The notes beneath the pieces were generated by a model, which did not search any database, had not been told where the DNA came from, and saw nothing but the letters and a program-made list of their open reading frames with translations. The position numbers and the translations under genes were made by a program. From the NCBI GenBank assembly GCA_028284065.1, contig JANQSJ010000008.1, positions 248,001 to 312,000 on the forward strand: 64,000 bases of DNA, given 5' to 3'. Within the stretch, counting starts at the first letter, position 1, and each line of letters begins with the position of its first letter. Positions 25,483 to 34,969 of this stretch are shown here, piece after piece. Origin of the DNA: Parvularculaceae bacterium (GTDB taxonomy: Bacteria > Pseudomonadota > Alphaproteobacteria > Caulobacterales > Parvularculaceae).

Positions 25483-26751
25483 CTAGAACTCCGGCCGCTT
25501 CCGGAATTCCTCTTCGTCGATCTCGCCCTCCCATTTCGCCACAGTGGTCGCGACGGCGGCGTCCCCGGTGACGTTGACGACCGTGCGCATCATGTCGAGG
25601 AGACGGTCGAACGGGAAGATAAAGCCGATAACGATGGCGGTGTGCTCGGCGCTGACGTCGAACACCTCAAGCACAATCGACAGGAGGAACAGCGACGCCG
25701 ACGGCACGCCCGCCGTCCCGATGGAGACGAGCGCGGCGGTGAGCGCGATCAGCGCATAATGGTGCGGCTCCAGCGTGTAGCCGAAGGCCTGCGCGGTGAA
25801 GAGCGCGACAATGCCGAGATAAAGCGACGTGCCGTCCATGTTGATCGTGGCGCCGAGCGGCAGCACCGAGCCGGCGACAGACTTCTTGACGCCGAGGTTC
25901 TCCGTCACGGTCTTGATGGTGACGGGCAGCGTCGCCGACGACGACGACGTCGAATAGGCGACCATTTGCGCGTCAATCACGCCACGGAAGAACGAGAGCG
26001 CCGGCAGGTTGGCGAGTATCCGGACAAGGCCGCCATAGACGACGATCATATGAATGAACGCGCCCGCATAGACGGCGAGGGTGAGGTTCAGGATCGCGGT
26101 GAAGGTCTCAACGCCCTTAGTGCCGGCCGTGTGCGCGATGAGCGCGAAGACGCCGAAGGGCGCAAGCTCCATAATGACATACGTCATCTTGAGGATGCCT
26201 TCCGACGCGCTTTCAAAGAAGCGCCCCGCAGGGCGGCCCTCCTCGCGCGCCATCAGAAGCCCGACGCCGAAGAGAAGCGAAAAGAAGATGACGGCGAGCA
26301 TGTCGCCTTCGACGAGGGCGGCGAAGGGGTTCGCCGGGATGATCCCCATCAGGCGTTCGCCGAGCGGCTGCGCCTCGCCGAGCACCCGCGGCTCCGCCTG
26401 CCCGAGATCGACATTCGCGCCGGGCTGGAAGACGGTTCCCATGCCAAGGCCAATGAGATTCGCGAAAAAAGTCGTCACCAGATAAAGCGTAAACGCCTTC
26501 ACGCCGATGGTGCCGAGCTTCTTGGGATCGCCCATGGCGTAGATGCCGGCGACCAGCGTGAAGAAGACGAGCGGAACGACAATCATCCGTATCAGGCGGA
26601 TGAACACGTCGCCGACGACCTTGATCTTGAGAAGCAGCGCCTCCGCTTCGGCGGGGTCCATGGACTGCGAAACCGCGACGCCGAAGCCTGCGCCGAGGAC
26701 GAGGCCGAGCAGCACGCGCTGCCACAGCTTAATGCCGAACCACCAGCCCAT
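25483..26751 (-). CDS. Dicarboxylate/amino acid:cation symporter
   Basis: Inner-membrane sodium- or proton-coupled uptake carrier for C4-dicarboxylates or acidic amino acids (DAACS/GltP-DctA family). The 422 residues show the first reentrant hairpin serine motif TSSSSATLP, the NMDGTSLY substrate/cation motif in helix 7, and GTAGVPSASLFLLS in the second hairpin. The N-terminus (LWQRVLLGLVLGAGFGV) and the IRLIRMIVVPLVFFTLVAGI helix fit the family. GGGGA precedes the ATG. Which substrate is carried cannot be decided. Confidence 0.92.
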   Translation of the reverse strand: MGWWFGIKLWQRVLLGLVLGAGFGVAVSQSMDPAEAEALLLKIKVVGDVFIRLIRMIVVPLVFFTLVAGIYAMGDPKKLGTIGVKAFTLYLVTTFFANLIGLGMGTVFQPGANVDLGQAEPRVLGEAQPLGERLMGIIPANPFAALVEGDMLAVIFFSLLFGVGLLMAREEGRPAGRFFESASEGILKMTYVIMELAPFGVFALIAHTAGTKGVETFTAILNLTLAVYAGAFIHMIVVYGGLVRILANLPALSFFRGVIDAQMVAYSTSSSSATLPVTIKTVTENLGVKKSVAGSVLPLGATINMDGTSLYLGIVALFTAQAFGYTLEPHHYALIALTAALVSIGTAGVPSASLFLLSIVLEVFDVSAEHTAIVIGFIFPFDRLLDMMRTVVNVTGDAAVATTVAKWEGEIDEEEFRKRPEF

Positions 26752-26792
26752 TTACGAAAATCCCCGCGCGGTCTTCAGGAAGGACGTGCGAG

Positions 26793-26829
26793 CCTAGCGG
26801 CCTAAGGGCTGAGGTCAAATGCCGCTAGG
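26793..26829 (-). terminator. Hairpin at the end of the hypothetical gene
   Basis: Perfect eight-base-pair arms CCTAGCGG (26793-26800) and CCGCTAGG (26822-26829) separated by 21 bases, straddling the stop codon at 26825. It could attenuate transcription into the symporter gene. No T run. Confidence 0.3.
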
Positions 26830-27232
26830 AAAGACCAAGCGCCTTCGATGCGCGCTCAAAAATGTCGACGAACGACTCGCGCATGCGATCAACCTTGCCG
26901 GGGCCGAGCGTGCCGAAGGCGATGAGCGCCTCGTCGGCGGTCTCCAGCCGCACGCCGCCCGGCTTCATATCCCCGTCCATGTCCCAGGCCGGCGTGTCGG
27001 GGTCGATCGTCAGGAGCATGCGCATGAGGCGCTCATCTTCGGTCTTCATTTCGAGGCCGTAAATGGTTTCGCGGCCGAAGAGCCCGGTCGTCTGCGCCAC
27101 CTTGCGGTCGTCGAAAAAGACCTCGTCGGCGAACAGCCCGCGCCGCCAGCGAATGACGTGCAGGTCGCCGTCGAGCGCGAGCTTGATGTCAACCTTGCGC
27201 CAGGCGCGCTTGATGACGTCGGCGTGGATCAT
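26825..27232 (-). CDS. Hypothetical protein coupled to a prolyl oligopeptidase
   Basis: A 135-residue soluble protein without signal or membrane segment. The N-terminal half alternates hydrophobic and polar residues (LALDGDLHVIRWRRG, EVFFDDRKVAQTTGLFGRE), suggesting beta strands; the C-terminal part is helical (VDRMRESFVDIFERASKAL). The pattern vaguely recalls FAIM-type beta sandwiches, but I would not assign it. Its ATG overlaps the stop codon of the upstream peptidase gene as ATGA, so the two are translationally coupled. Confidence 0.75.
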   Translation of the reverse strand: MIHADVIKRAWRKVDIKLALDGDLHVIRWRRGLFADEVFFDDRKVAQTTGLFGRETIYGLEMKTEDERLMRMLLTIDPDTPAWDMDGDMKPGGVRLETADEALIAFGTLGPGKVDRMRESFVDIFERASKALGLS

Positions 27233-29424
27233 TGCGCGTCCTCCCCTGTTTCTTCTGGCTGCGCGCCCATCAACATGTGGGCGAAATAGGCGTATTCAAG
27301 CGCCGTGCGGTAGGCGAGCTGCTCCTGGTTCGCCGTGCCGCCATGGCCGCCCTCGATATTCTCATAATAGAAGTAGTCGTAACCGAGGCTCTCCATCCTG
27401 GCCGCCGCCTTACGGGCATGGCCGGGGTGCACGCGATCGTCCTTGGTCGACGTGTAAAAAAGCGCCTTAGGGTAGGGCCTGTCCGCCAAAAGCTTCTGGT
27501 ACGGAGAATATTCCGCGATGTAGGCGCGCTCCTCGGGCTTGTCCGGGTCGCCGTACTCGCCGATCCACGAGGCGCCGGCGAGAAGCTTGTGGTAGCGCAT
27601 CATGTCGAACAGCGGCACGCCGATATCGATCGCAGCATAAAGCTCCGGCCGCTGGGTCATGATAGCGCCCATGAGGAGCCCGCCGTTTGAGCGGCCAACG
27701 GCGCCCAGCTTCTTCGCGCTTGTCACGCCCGTTTCGATGAGATGCTCGGAAATCGCGATGAAGTCGTCGAAGGCGCGCTGGCGGTTCTCTTTCAGCGCAG
27801 CCTGATGCCAGGCCGGGCCATACTCCGACCCGCCGCGGATATTCGACAGGACAAGGACACCGCCCCTTTCGATCCACATTTTTCCGGCAAGCGCGCCGTG
27901 CTGCGGCCGTCCGGGATCGGAATAGTATAGGGGCAGCGTCGCGGACAGAAATCCGCCATAGCCGTATTGCACCGTCGGCGCGTCGCCCGCGCTCAGAACG
28001 GCGGCCTTCGCCATAAGGAAATAGGGTATTTTCGTTCCGTCAGCAGACGTTGCGAAACGCTGCTCGACGACGACGTCGGACGCGTCGTAGAGGCTCGGCA
28101 GCGCGGACACGCGCTTCAGCCTGTTCTTCCTGTCCGCGTGGAACAGCGTGTCGGGCGTCGTCGGGCTTTCAAAGGAAAAGAACGCCTCGTCCGTCCCGCC
28201 GCCGGCCGAAACGATCGACACGACGCCATTGTCCGGCAGATCGAAAGGTTTGGCTCTCCAGTCGCCGTTTCTTGACCGCTCGATGCGCGCGGCCTTGCCC
28301 GAGACGTCCTCAAGATACTGTATAATGATGCCGGACTCGCCGACCTCGACGTCCTGTATCGATCGACTGTCCGCGGCGGGAAAAACCGTTTCAACGACGC
28401 CCGGCCCAATATCTAGCGCCGCGCCCGGCTTGGCCTCTTTCTTCGTCATTTCGTGCGCGAGCGAATAGGCGACCACCGAACCGGACGCAAAGGTCGCGTT
28501 GGCGACGGCCCAATCCTCACGCAGCGTGAAGACGGCGCGACCGTCAAGAACGCCGACGAAGTCGGCGTTCCGCGGCAGAGGCATTTCGGAAAACGATCCA
28601 TCCGCTAGCTGATAGAAGTAGGTGCGTTCAAAGAAAGAAGGCGCGCGATAACCGAACACATGCGTCTTCTCGCCATCACGCTCGGCGAACGCGCCAGCGG
28701 AGACGTCATTCGCTTCGCCGGCCAGAAACTCCGGCGCGTCGGCGAGATCAGCGCCGCGCGCCCACTTAACTGACGTCCTCGGATAACCCGACGCGGTCAG
28801 CGACCCCTCGCCGCGATCATGGCCCACAAGCAACGTCTCCGCGTCGAGCCAGGCGACGGTCGATTTGCCTTCCGGCAGGGCGAAGCCGTCCGCTGCGAAC
28901 TCCTTCGTCTCGGTATTGAATTCCCGCCAGTAGCCTGCGTCCTTGCCGCCGTCGGACAGCTCCACCATGCAGTGGACATAATCCGGGTTCAGACAGACGA
29001 TGGCGCCGCGGATCCAGTTGCGCCCCTCCTCCGCCGCAAGCACGTCATAGTCGAGCAGCGTCTCCCATTCGGGCGCGCCGGCGGCGTAGCTTTCAATGTC
29101 CGCGCGCCGCCAGAGCCCGCGCTTGTTCTTAGCGTCCTGCCAGAAATTATAGACGTTGCCGGCGTGGACGCGGCCATAGGGGATGCGCGCCTTTGACGTC
29201 AGTATGGCCAGCGCCTCGGCGCGCATGGCGTCAAAGTAAGGGGTTGCTTCGAGCGTCGCCTGCGACCTGGAGTTGCGCGCCCGCACCCAGTCGAGCGCCG
29301 CCTCGCCCTCCACCTCCTCCAGCCAGATGAATGGATCAGCCCCGCCCGTCGGCTCCGCCGTCGCTATTGATGCGACGCAGAAGACCGCCATCGCCCCGGC
29401 AAGCGCCCCCGTTGTTCTCGCCAT
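27229..29424 (-). CDS. Prolyl oligopeptidase family protein (S9A), exported
   Basis: A 731-residue serine peptidase cutting short peptides after proline. Signal peptide to about residue 24 (CVASIATAEP), then the conserved N-terminal DPFIWLEEVEGEAALDWV, a seven-bladed propeller, and a catalytic domain with FLSATLPLYYSDPGR, nucleophile Ser in GAVGRSNGGLLMG, Asp in STKDDRVHPGHARK, and His in IEGGHGGTANQ. GAGGAGG lies 7-8 bases before the ATG at 29424; further upstream reading is not protein-like. A second, distinct S9 peptidase lies 2.5 kb away on the other strand. Confidence 0.93.
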   Translation of the reverse strand: MARTTGALAGAMAVFCVASIATAEPTGGADPFIWLEEVEGEAALDWVRARNSRSQATLEATPYFDAMRAEALAILTSKARIPYGRVHAGNVYNFWQDAKNKRGLWRRADIESYAAGAPEWETLLDYDVLAAEEGRNWIRGAIVCLNPDYVHCMVELSDGGKDAGYWREFNTETKEFAADGFALPEGKSTVAWLDAETLLVGHDRGEGSLTASGYPRTSVKWARGADLADAPEFLAGEANDVSAGAFAERDGEKTHVFGYRAPSFFERTYFYQLADGSFSEMPLPRNADFVGVLDGRAVFTLREDWAVANATFASGSVVAYSLAHEMTKKEAKPGAALDIGPGVVETVFPAADSRSIQDVEVGESGIIIQYLEDVSGKAARIERSRNGDWRAKPFDLPDNGVVSIVSAGGGTDEAFFSFESPTTPDTLFHADRKNRLKRVSALPSLYDASDVVVEQRFATSADGTKIPYFLMAKAAVLSAGDAPTVQYGYGGFLSATLPLYYSDPGRPQHGALAGKMWIERGGVLVLSNIRGGSEYGPAWHQAALKENRQRAFDDFIAISEHLIETGVTSAKKLGAVGRSNGGLLMGAIMTQRPELYAAIDIGVPLFDMMRYHKLLAGASWIGEYGDPDKPEERAYIAEYSPYQKLLADRPYPKALFYTSTKDDRVHPGHARKAAARMESLGYDYFYYENIEGGHGGTANQEQLAYRTALEYAYFAHMLMGAQPEETGEDAQ

Positions 29425-29684
29425 TATCCGCCTCCTCACGCGCGCGCCCAAAGCGCTAAGACTACATGCCCCGGCGCGCCGGGAAAAAGCGCCCGCGCTG
29501 CGGGACGCCTGATTTTGGCGACGAACCGCCTCCGTCGCGCCCCCTCGGGGGCAGCCGGGCCATGCCTTCGCCCGGGGCGCGCCCACATTACGCAAAATTC
29601 AAAAACCGTCGCGGCGCTTAAGGGAACGTTTGATTTCCGGCGCGTAGCGTGCGCCGCGAAACGGGAAGCGATCGAGGTGCGGGA

Positions 29685-30314
29685 ATGCCAGCGGAGCCAG
29701 TGAACAAGCAATCGATGGAGCTGCGCCGGTATCGCCGCGTGCCGATCGACCTGCCGGCGCGCGCCATCATCAACGGCGTCAACGAGCATCACGGCAACCT
29801 CATCAACATGTCCCCGGGCGACCTCGCCATGCGGACCGAGGCGGCGACGCAGATCGGCGACGCGGCCGTCGTCTACGTCGCCGGCCTAGACGTCTTCGAA
29901 GGGACGGTGGCGCGGGTGTTTCCGGACGGCTTTGCGCTGTCGTTCAGGCTGTCGCGCATCCGCCGCGCGCTGCTTACGGAAAAGCTGATGACGATCGTCA
30001 ATCCCCGTCTTGCCGAAGGCATGCGCGACCGACGCGGGGGCCTGCGCCACCCGATGAACTCGCAGCGCATGGTGTGCCGGCTGCCGGATGGCTCATCGCT
30101 GTTCGTCCGCGTTCTGGATATGTCAGTGGACGGCGTCGCCGTGGAATCGAAGCGCAAGCCGCCGCTCGGCAGCGACATTCATGTGGGTCGCCTGCGCGGC
30201 GTCGTCATGCGCCACACTGGCCGCGGCTTCGTCGTCGTTTATGACCACACCGACCGCGCGGAGGCGGCGGAAGTCGCCTCCAACGTCGCCGAGTTCAAGC
30301 AGCGCGCGGGATAG
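29685..30314 (+). CDS. Protein with two PilZ domains
   Basis: A 209-residue cytosolic protein made of two tandem PilZ domains, which bind cyclic di-GMP and control motility or surface traits. Domain 1 (about residues 11-100) starts with the Arg-rich ELRRYRRVPIDLPAR, but its second motif, NMSPGDLAM, has Asp where the usual N/D-x-S-x-x-G pattern has Gly. Domain 2 (about 120-205) has Arg residues in LRHPMNSQR and a canonical DMSVDGVAVES. Domain 2 is therefore the likelier ligand site. The ATG at 29685 is the best placed; an alternative lies at 29715. Convergent with the lipoprotein gene downstream. Confidence 0.85.
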   Translation: MPAEPVNKQSMELRRYRRVPIDLPARAIINGVNEHHGNLINMSPGDLAMRTEAATQIGDAAVVYVAGLDVFEGTVARVFPDGFALSFRLSRIRRALLTEKLMTIVNPRLAEGMRDRRGGLRHPMNSQRMVCRLPDGSSLFVRVLDMSVDGVAVESKRKPPLGSDIHVGRLRGVVMRHTGRGFVVVYDHTDRAEAAEVASNVAEFKQRAG

Positions 30315-30320
30315 TCCGCC

Positions 30321-30938
30321 TCAGACGCTCGGGTCCGGCGACTGGGACGACACGAACGGCTGCAGGTTTTCGATGACGTCGCGCGCGTCGAACGCCCGCG
30401 GCTCGTCACGGGGCTTTTCGCCGCGCTGCATCACCACATAAGCGACCGCGGAATACCGCGTGATCTGGCGCGTATAGGCGTCATAGGGGAGCCCCCAGCC
30501 AAAGCCGTAGGCATAGTACGGGAAGGCGTAGCCGAAGCCGTACCGGCCGTAGAAGGCGGGGCCGAACGCAGGGCCAAACGCCGGCCCGAAGCCCGGGCCG
30601 AAACCGCCGCCCGTGGTGCGGTAGGAGCGATTGGCCTCGGTTTCGTTCTCGATCACCACAAAATAGTCGAACCCGTTCGCGACCGTCAGCTCGGCCGACC
30701 GGTAGAGGAGGAAATTCTCCACGGTTTCGCGGGTAGTCGAGGAATTGCCGCGGAACATGATGCGAAATCTGTCCGCCTCGATGCGCTGCTCCGAGAAGCC
30801 ATAGCCGCCCGCCTCTTCGGCCGGCGCGTAGGGCGTCGACGTCGCGCAGGCGGCCGCGGCAAGGGCGAGGCCTGACAGGATGGCGGCGCGTCCTGCAAGG
30901 CGCGCGGCGCGGCGGCGGCGAAGCGAGCGGATCAGCAT
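30321..30938 (-). CDS. CC0125/CC1285 family lipoprotein
   Basis: A 205-residue outer-membrane-type lipoprotein: a very basic start (MLIRSLRRRRAARLAG), a hydrophobic segment, and the lipobox AAAAC (Cys about residue 32). The mature part begins ATSTPYAPAEEAGGYGFSEQRIEADRF with RETVENFLLYRSAELT, characteristic of the CC0125/CC1285 lipoproteins of Caulobacter relatives. The middle is a Gly/Phe/Pro repeat (GFGPAFGPAFGPAFYG) and an aromatic stretch. AGGAG lies 7 bases before the ATG at 30938. Function unknown. Confidence 0.85.
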   Translation of the reverse strand: MLIRSLRRRRAARLAGRAAILSGLALAAAACATSTPYAPAEEAGGYGFSEQRIEADRFRIMFRGNSSTTRETVENFLLYRSAELTVANGFDYFVVIENETEANRSYRTTGGGFGPGFGPAFGPAFGPAFYGRYGFGYAFPYYAYGFGWGLPYDAYTRQITRYSAVAYVVMQRGEKPRDEPRAFDARDVIENLQPFVSSQSPDPSV

Positions 30939-31107
30939 CGTCAAACTCCTAAAATAGCGCCGGAAACGGCCGGCGTCGCGCCCAATATGGACATCGATCG
31001 CGGCGACTATATGGCGTCGGGCTGGACGCGCCAATTGACGGACGTACACAAACCCGTTGGTTCGGGCGCTTGCGGCCGCGACAGGCCGCCGCGGCGGCGC
31101 AAAGACC

Positions 31108-32727
31108 CTATTCGCCGACCGCCGGACCGTTCGGCCGCGCCTCGGCGGCCTGCTCCAGGAACGCGTCGGGCGCCGACTTGATGTGAAGGTCGCGCTGCGG
31201 AAACGGGATTTCGACGCCCATCTCGGCGAGCCGGTCCCAGAGCGCGAGCATGACGTCGCTTTTCACGTTCGAGAGCCCGTTTCGCGGGTCGTCGATCCAG
31301 AACCTGAGATCAAAGTCGACTGAGCTGTCGCCAAACCCCATGAGGTTGCAAACCGGCTTCGGCGTCTCGAGGACCCGGGGCGAAGCGCCGGCGGCGACTT
31401 CCTCCGCGGCGGCCTTCACCGCGCGCAAGTCGGCCGTATCGTAGGAAACGCCGAACGGCGCGTGCAACCGCACCGTTTTGTCCGCATGGGACCAATTGAC
31501 GACTCCGTCCTCGATAAATTTATCATTGGGGATCAGGTGCGCGGTGCCATCGCGGGTGCGCACGCTGACATAGCGGGCGTTCATCTGCGTTACCCAGCCG
31601 AACGTGTCGTCGACCGCGATAACGTCGCCGGGCTTTATCGACTTGTCGGCGATAAGCGTGAAGCCGGCGAAGAAATTCGAAATCGTGCGCTGCAGCCCCA
31701 GCCCGATGCCGAGGCCGATGGCGCCGCCGAAAATCGTCAGCGTCGCCAGATTGAACCCGACTATCTGCAGCGCTAGCAGAAAGGCGATCGCCGGCATCAG
31801 GACGTCGAGAATCTTGAAGACGAGCGTGCGCAAGGAGGGCGTCAGTTCTTCGACTTCCGAAAGGCGCCCCTGAAGGAAGCGATTGACCCCGCTCGCCAGC
31901 CAGAAGAGAACGCCGAAGGTAATCAGGGTTCGGATGAAATCGAGCGCCGAGAACGAGACCGGCTCGCCGGCGTCATTTTCGCCAAGCGGCACCGACAGCG
32001 CTTCGAGCTGGTCGATGACGTTGTCGAGAAGGCCGAAGGCGTCGAGAGCGGCGATCGGCCAGGCGATATAGAACGCGACCTGCGACCAGAACTTCGAGCG
32101 GATGACCAGCGTCACCAGCCGGATGACGATCCAGGCGCTGAGGAGGCTGACGCCGGCCTCCACAAGCGCGCTACCGCGGCCGGCCGTCCCGAGCGCCACG
32201 ACCGACGCCTGCAGCACGATGAAGAGCGCGATGGGCGTTGCGATGACGGCAAGCGCGCTCGCCGCGCGCTTCAGCGGTCCGTAAGGCGCGCGCGGGGCGA
32301 TCTGCTGCTGGATGAGCTTCTTCAGCTGCGGCCCGAAAATCGCCGCCGGGACGAGCGCGGCGATGAGCACGACGCCCTGAATGGCGACGTCGATGGACCA
32401 GAGGTTCGCCTCCGCCCATTCCAGGACGCCGCGAGCTCGGTCGAGAACCTCTTCGGCGCCGATCAGCTCCTCGATGGCGGACTCTTCGCCCGGATCAAGC
32501 GCCGCCTCGAGGCCGCCCGCGGGCGCGTCCGATTCGCTTGCAACTTCTTGTTCGCTTGCTTGTCCTGCGCCCGCGTCCGTTGCGCCGGCGGCGTCCGCCT
32601 CTGCGGCCGGCGCCTCTCCAGCCTGCGCCTCTCCAGCCTGCGCCTCTCCAGCCTGCGCCTCCTCAGCGGGCGCCTCATCAGCGGGCACCTCATCAGCGGG
32701 CGTTTCTTCCTGTTCAGCGTCCTGCAT
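31108..32727 (-). CDS. Mechanosensitive ion channel (MscS family)
   Basis: A 539-residue inner-membrane channel that opens under hypo-osmotic stress. The N-terminal 80 residues are acidic and Ala-rich with a repeated EAQAG unit. Transmembrane helices follow between about 120 and 320. The pore helix region is AIGLGIGLGLQRTISNFFAGF, preceding the beta domain with DVIAVDDTFGWVTQMNARYVSVRTRDG and IPNDKFIEDGVVNWS, then the alpha/beta C-terminal domain. It ends with a short Pro/Ala tail. The ATG at 32727 is favoured by GGATGGG upstream. Divergent from pckA. Confidence 0.9.
   Translation of the reverse strand: MQDAEQEETPADEVPADEAPAEEAQAGEAQAGEAQAGEAPAAEADAAGATDAGAGQASEQEVASESDAPAGGLEAALDPGEESAIEELIGAEEVLDRARGVLEWAEANLWSIDVAIQGVVLIAALVPAAIFGPQLKKLIQQQIAPRAPYGPLKRAASALAVIATPIALFIVLQASVVALGTAGRGSALVEAGVSLLSAWIVIRLVTLVIRSKFWSQVAFYIAWPIAALDAFGLLDNVIDQLEALSVPLGENDAGEPVSFSALDFIRTLITFGVLFWLASGVNRFLQGRLSEVEELTPSLRTLVFKILDVLMPAIAFLLALQIVGFNLATLTIFGGAIGLGIGLGLQRTISNFFAGFTLIADKSIKPGDVIAVDDTFGWVTQMNARYVSVRTRDGTAHLIPNDKFIEDGVVNWSHADKTVRLHAPFGVSYDTADLRAVKAAAEEVAAGASPRVLETPKPVCNLMGFGDSSVDFDLRFWIDDPRNGLSNVKSDVMLALWDRLAEMGVEIPFPQRDLHIKSAPDAFLEQAAEARPNGPAVGE
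32611..32700 (-). repeat. Six degenerate 15-base tandem repeats in the mscS gene
   Basis: Three identical 15-base units at 32611-32655 are followed by three diverged units (32656-32700), encoding five-residue acidic repeats (EAQAG, then EAPAE and DEAPA types) in the N-terminal tail of the channel. In-frame unit changes would alter only tail length. Confidence 0.75.
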
Positions 32728-33055
32728 CGTCCCATCCGCACGCGGCGCAGCGCCGCCCCACGACCGTGAGGCATGCCTAGCAGGCGCGGAAGACGGATGG
32801 AAAGCCGCACGGCATGAGGGAATCACACCGCTGCGATGAAACCCGGACTCTCCGATTCAGCCGCCGCGCCGTCCGCGCGCCGAGGCGCTTGGATCGCGCG
32901 GGTGATGATCGCCGCCTGCAATGCTTGCATTCGCCGACGTACCTGTGGTCTAGCGAGCGCGGGGACAAGGCGCTGCTGGCGGGCGCGCCATCGGCCTCGA
33001 AATTGTAAGCGTAGCGCCGCGGCCTTCGCGGCCTTTCAGGGGTGGAACCACGATC
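32728..33055. promoter_or_regulatory. Divergent mscS/pckA promoter region with three GANTC sites
   Basis: 328 bases without a gene. Three GANTC sites fall within 39 bases: GAATC at 32820-32824, GACTC at 32846-32850 and GATTC at 32854-32858. These are potential CcrM methylation and GcrA sites. The pckA ribosome binding site (GGGGTGG) lies about 10-14 bases before its ATG. Confidence 0.45.
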
Positions 33056-34660
33056 ATGGCGATGACCGTCGGCGCAACGAGCCAGCGCATCGAGACCTTC
33101 GAAGACGCAGCCCCGCGCGCGTTGCGAAACCTGTCGGCGGCGGCGCTTTACCAGATGGCGGTGGAACGCGGCGAAGGCGCCGTCGCCGCCAAGGGGCCGC
33201 TTGTCGTGCGCACCGGCGAACATACCGGCCGCTCTGCGGCCGACAAATTCATCGTCCGGCATGACGCCATCTCAGACAAGATCTGGTGGGACGCGAACAA
33301 GCCGATGTCGGCGGACGCTTTCGACGCGCTGAAGGCGGACATGCTCGACTACGCCGCCGATAAGGAGTTGATCGCCCAGGACCTTAAAGGCGGTTCGGAC
33401 AAGGACCATTCGATCGATGTCCGCGTCTTCACCGAATACGCGTGGCATTCGCTCTTCATCCAGCACCTGCTCGTCCGACCGCCCCAGAACAAACGTCCGT
33501 TCAACACCGGCGCGGCCCCTGATTTCACGATTGTCGACCTGCCGGGCTTCACGGCGGACCCCGAACGCCATGGATGCCGCAGCGGCACGGTGATCGCGGT
33601 CGATTTCGTCGACCGCATGGTGCTGATCGGCGGCACGTCATATGCCGGCGAAATGAAGAAATCAGTATTCACTATACTGAATTTCCTTCTGCCTGAAAAA
33701 GACGTGATGCCGATGCACTGCTCCGTCAATGTCGGCGCGGCGGACGATGCGACGATTTTTTTCGGCCTTTCCGGGACGGGCAAGACAACGCTTTCCGCAG
33801 ACGCGGCCCGGACGCTCGTCGGCGACGACGAACACGGATGGTCGGAAAACGGCCTCTTCAATTTTGAAGGCGGCTGCTACGCGAAGATGATCCGCCTTTC
33901 GGCCGAGGCCGAACCGGAGATCCACGCGACAACGGAAAAGTTCGCGACGGTGCTTGAGAATGTCGTGATGGACGAGAGCTCGCGCGCGCTCGACCTCGAC
34001 GACGCGTCGCTGACCGAAAACACCCGCGGCGCGTACCCCATCCACTATATACCAAACGCCAGCGCCACCGGGCGCGCGCCGCACCCGAAGACGATCGTGA
34101 TGCTGACCTGCGACGCCTTCGGGGTGATGCCGCCGATCGCGCGCATGACGCCTGAGCAGGCGATGTATCAGTTTCTCTCCGGCTACACCGCAAAGGTCGC
34201 CGGCACCGAAAAAGGCGTGACCGAGCCGACGGCGACGTTCTCCACCTGTTTCGGGGCGCCATTCATGCCGCGCCATCCGTCCGAATACGGCGCGCTTCTC
34301 GGGCGTCTTATCGACCGCCATGGCGCGCAATGCTGGCTCGTCAATACCGGCTGGACTGGCGGTCCCTATGGCGTCGGGTCGCGGATGCCGATCAAGGCGA
34401 CGCGGGCGCTTCTCAATGCGGCGCTCTCCGGCGCGCTCGCCGACGCGCCGACGCGCGCGCATCCCGTCTTCGGCTTTGAGGTTCCTACCGAAGCGCCGGG
34501 GGTCGACGCCGCGCTGCTTGACCCGCGCGGCGCCTGGGATGACGTGGACGCCTATGACGCGCAGGCGCGCAAGCTCGCCCAGATGTTTACGGATAACTTC
34601 CGGATCTTCGAGGCCCATGTTTCGGAGGACGTGCGAAAAGCTGCGCCGACGCCCGCCTAA
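33056..34660 (+). CDS. pckA: Phosphoenolpyruvate carboxykinase (ATP)
   Basis: Converts oxaloacetate and ATP to phosphoenolpyruvate, the entry to gluconeogenesis. The 534-residue protein has the full set of family motifs: [17 protein letters not shown] near the N-terminus, the substrate region [15 protein letters not shown], the P-loop [13 protein letters not shown], the metal site [19 protein letters not shown], and [16 protein letters not shown]. Together with isocitrate lyase in the same window it supports growth on acetate or fatty acids. A second Met codon at position 3 is an equally possible start. Confidence 0.97.
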   Translation: MAMTVGATSQRIETFEDAAPRALRNLSAAALYQMAVERGEGAVAAKGPLVVRTGEHTGRSAADKFIVRHDAISDKIWWDANKPMSADAFDALKADMLDYAADKELIAQDLKGGSDKDHSIDVRVFTEYAWHSLFIQHLLVRPPQNKRPFNTGAAPDFTIVDLPGFTADPERHGCRSGTVIAVDFVDRMVLIGGTSYAGEMKKSVFTILNFLLPEKDVMPMHCSVNVGAADDATIFFGLSGTGKTTLSADAARTLVGDDEHGWSENGLFNFEGGCYAKMIRLSAEAEPEIHATTEKFATVLENVVMDESSRALDLDDASLTENTRGAYPIHYIPNASATGRAPHPKTIVMLTCDAFGVMPPIARMTPEQAMYQFLSGYTAKVAGTEKGVTEPTATFSTCFGAPFMPRHPSEYGALLGRLIDRHGAQCWLVNTGWTGGPYGVGSRMPIKATRALLNAALSGALADAPTRAHPVFGFEVPTEAPGVDAALLDPRGAWDDVDAYDAQARKLAQMFTDNFRIFEAHVSEDVRKAAPTPA

Positions 34661-34969
34661 AGCTTCATCCCTTCAATCGGAATCGGGACGACGCTTTAAG
34701 TCTTTGTTTTTGCGCGTTTCCGAACGGCCAACCGCACGCACTTGGCCTGCAAACGCTTTGATGCGCCGAGACCGAACGACCCGCTCTATCGCGATCGGAA
34801 AACAAAAAAATGAAGGCGGCCGCCTGCTGACGGTTCAGCAGGCCCGGGATCGATCTTCCCGCCGAGGCGGGGTGGGGTGGGGGCATGGCGATCGATCCCG
34901 GGCCGGCCTTCGCGAGGGAACGTCATCCCTTCGGCGTCGGGAGCCGCCGAAGGGAGATGGCGCCGGCCT
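34661..34969. repeat. Intergenic region packed with inverted repeats
   Basis: 309 bases with no gene and three perfect inverted repeats in a row: an 8-base-pair hairpin at 34823-34842 with a four-base loop, a 15-base-pair repeat (34841-34855 with 34890-34904, loop 34 bases), and a 10-base-pair hairpin (34927-34936 with 34945-34954). The sequence around 34890-34930 (ATCGATCCCGGGCC then CGTCATCCC) resembles dispersed palindromic intergenic elements common in alphaproteobacteria. Confidence 0.6.

Noticed and set aside
34661-34969. CRISPR array suspected from repeated palindromes
   Set aside because: Three different inverted repeats occur once each; there are no direct repeats with regular spacers and no cas genes.
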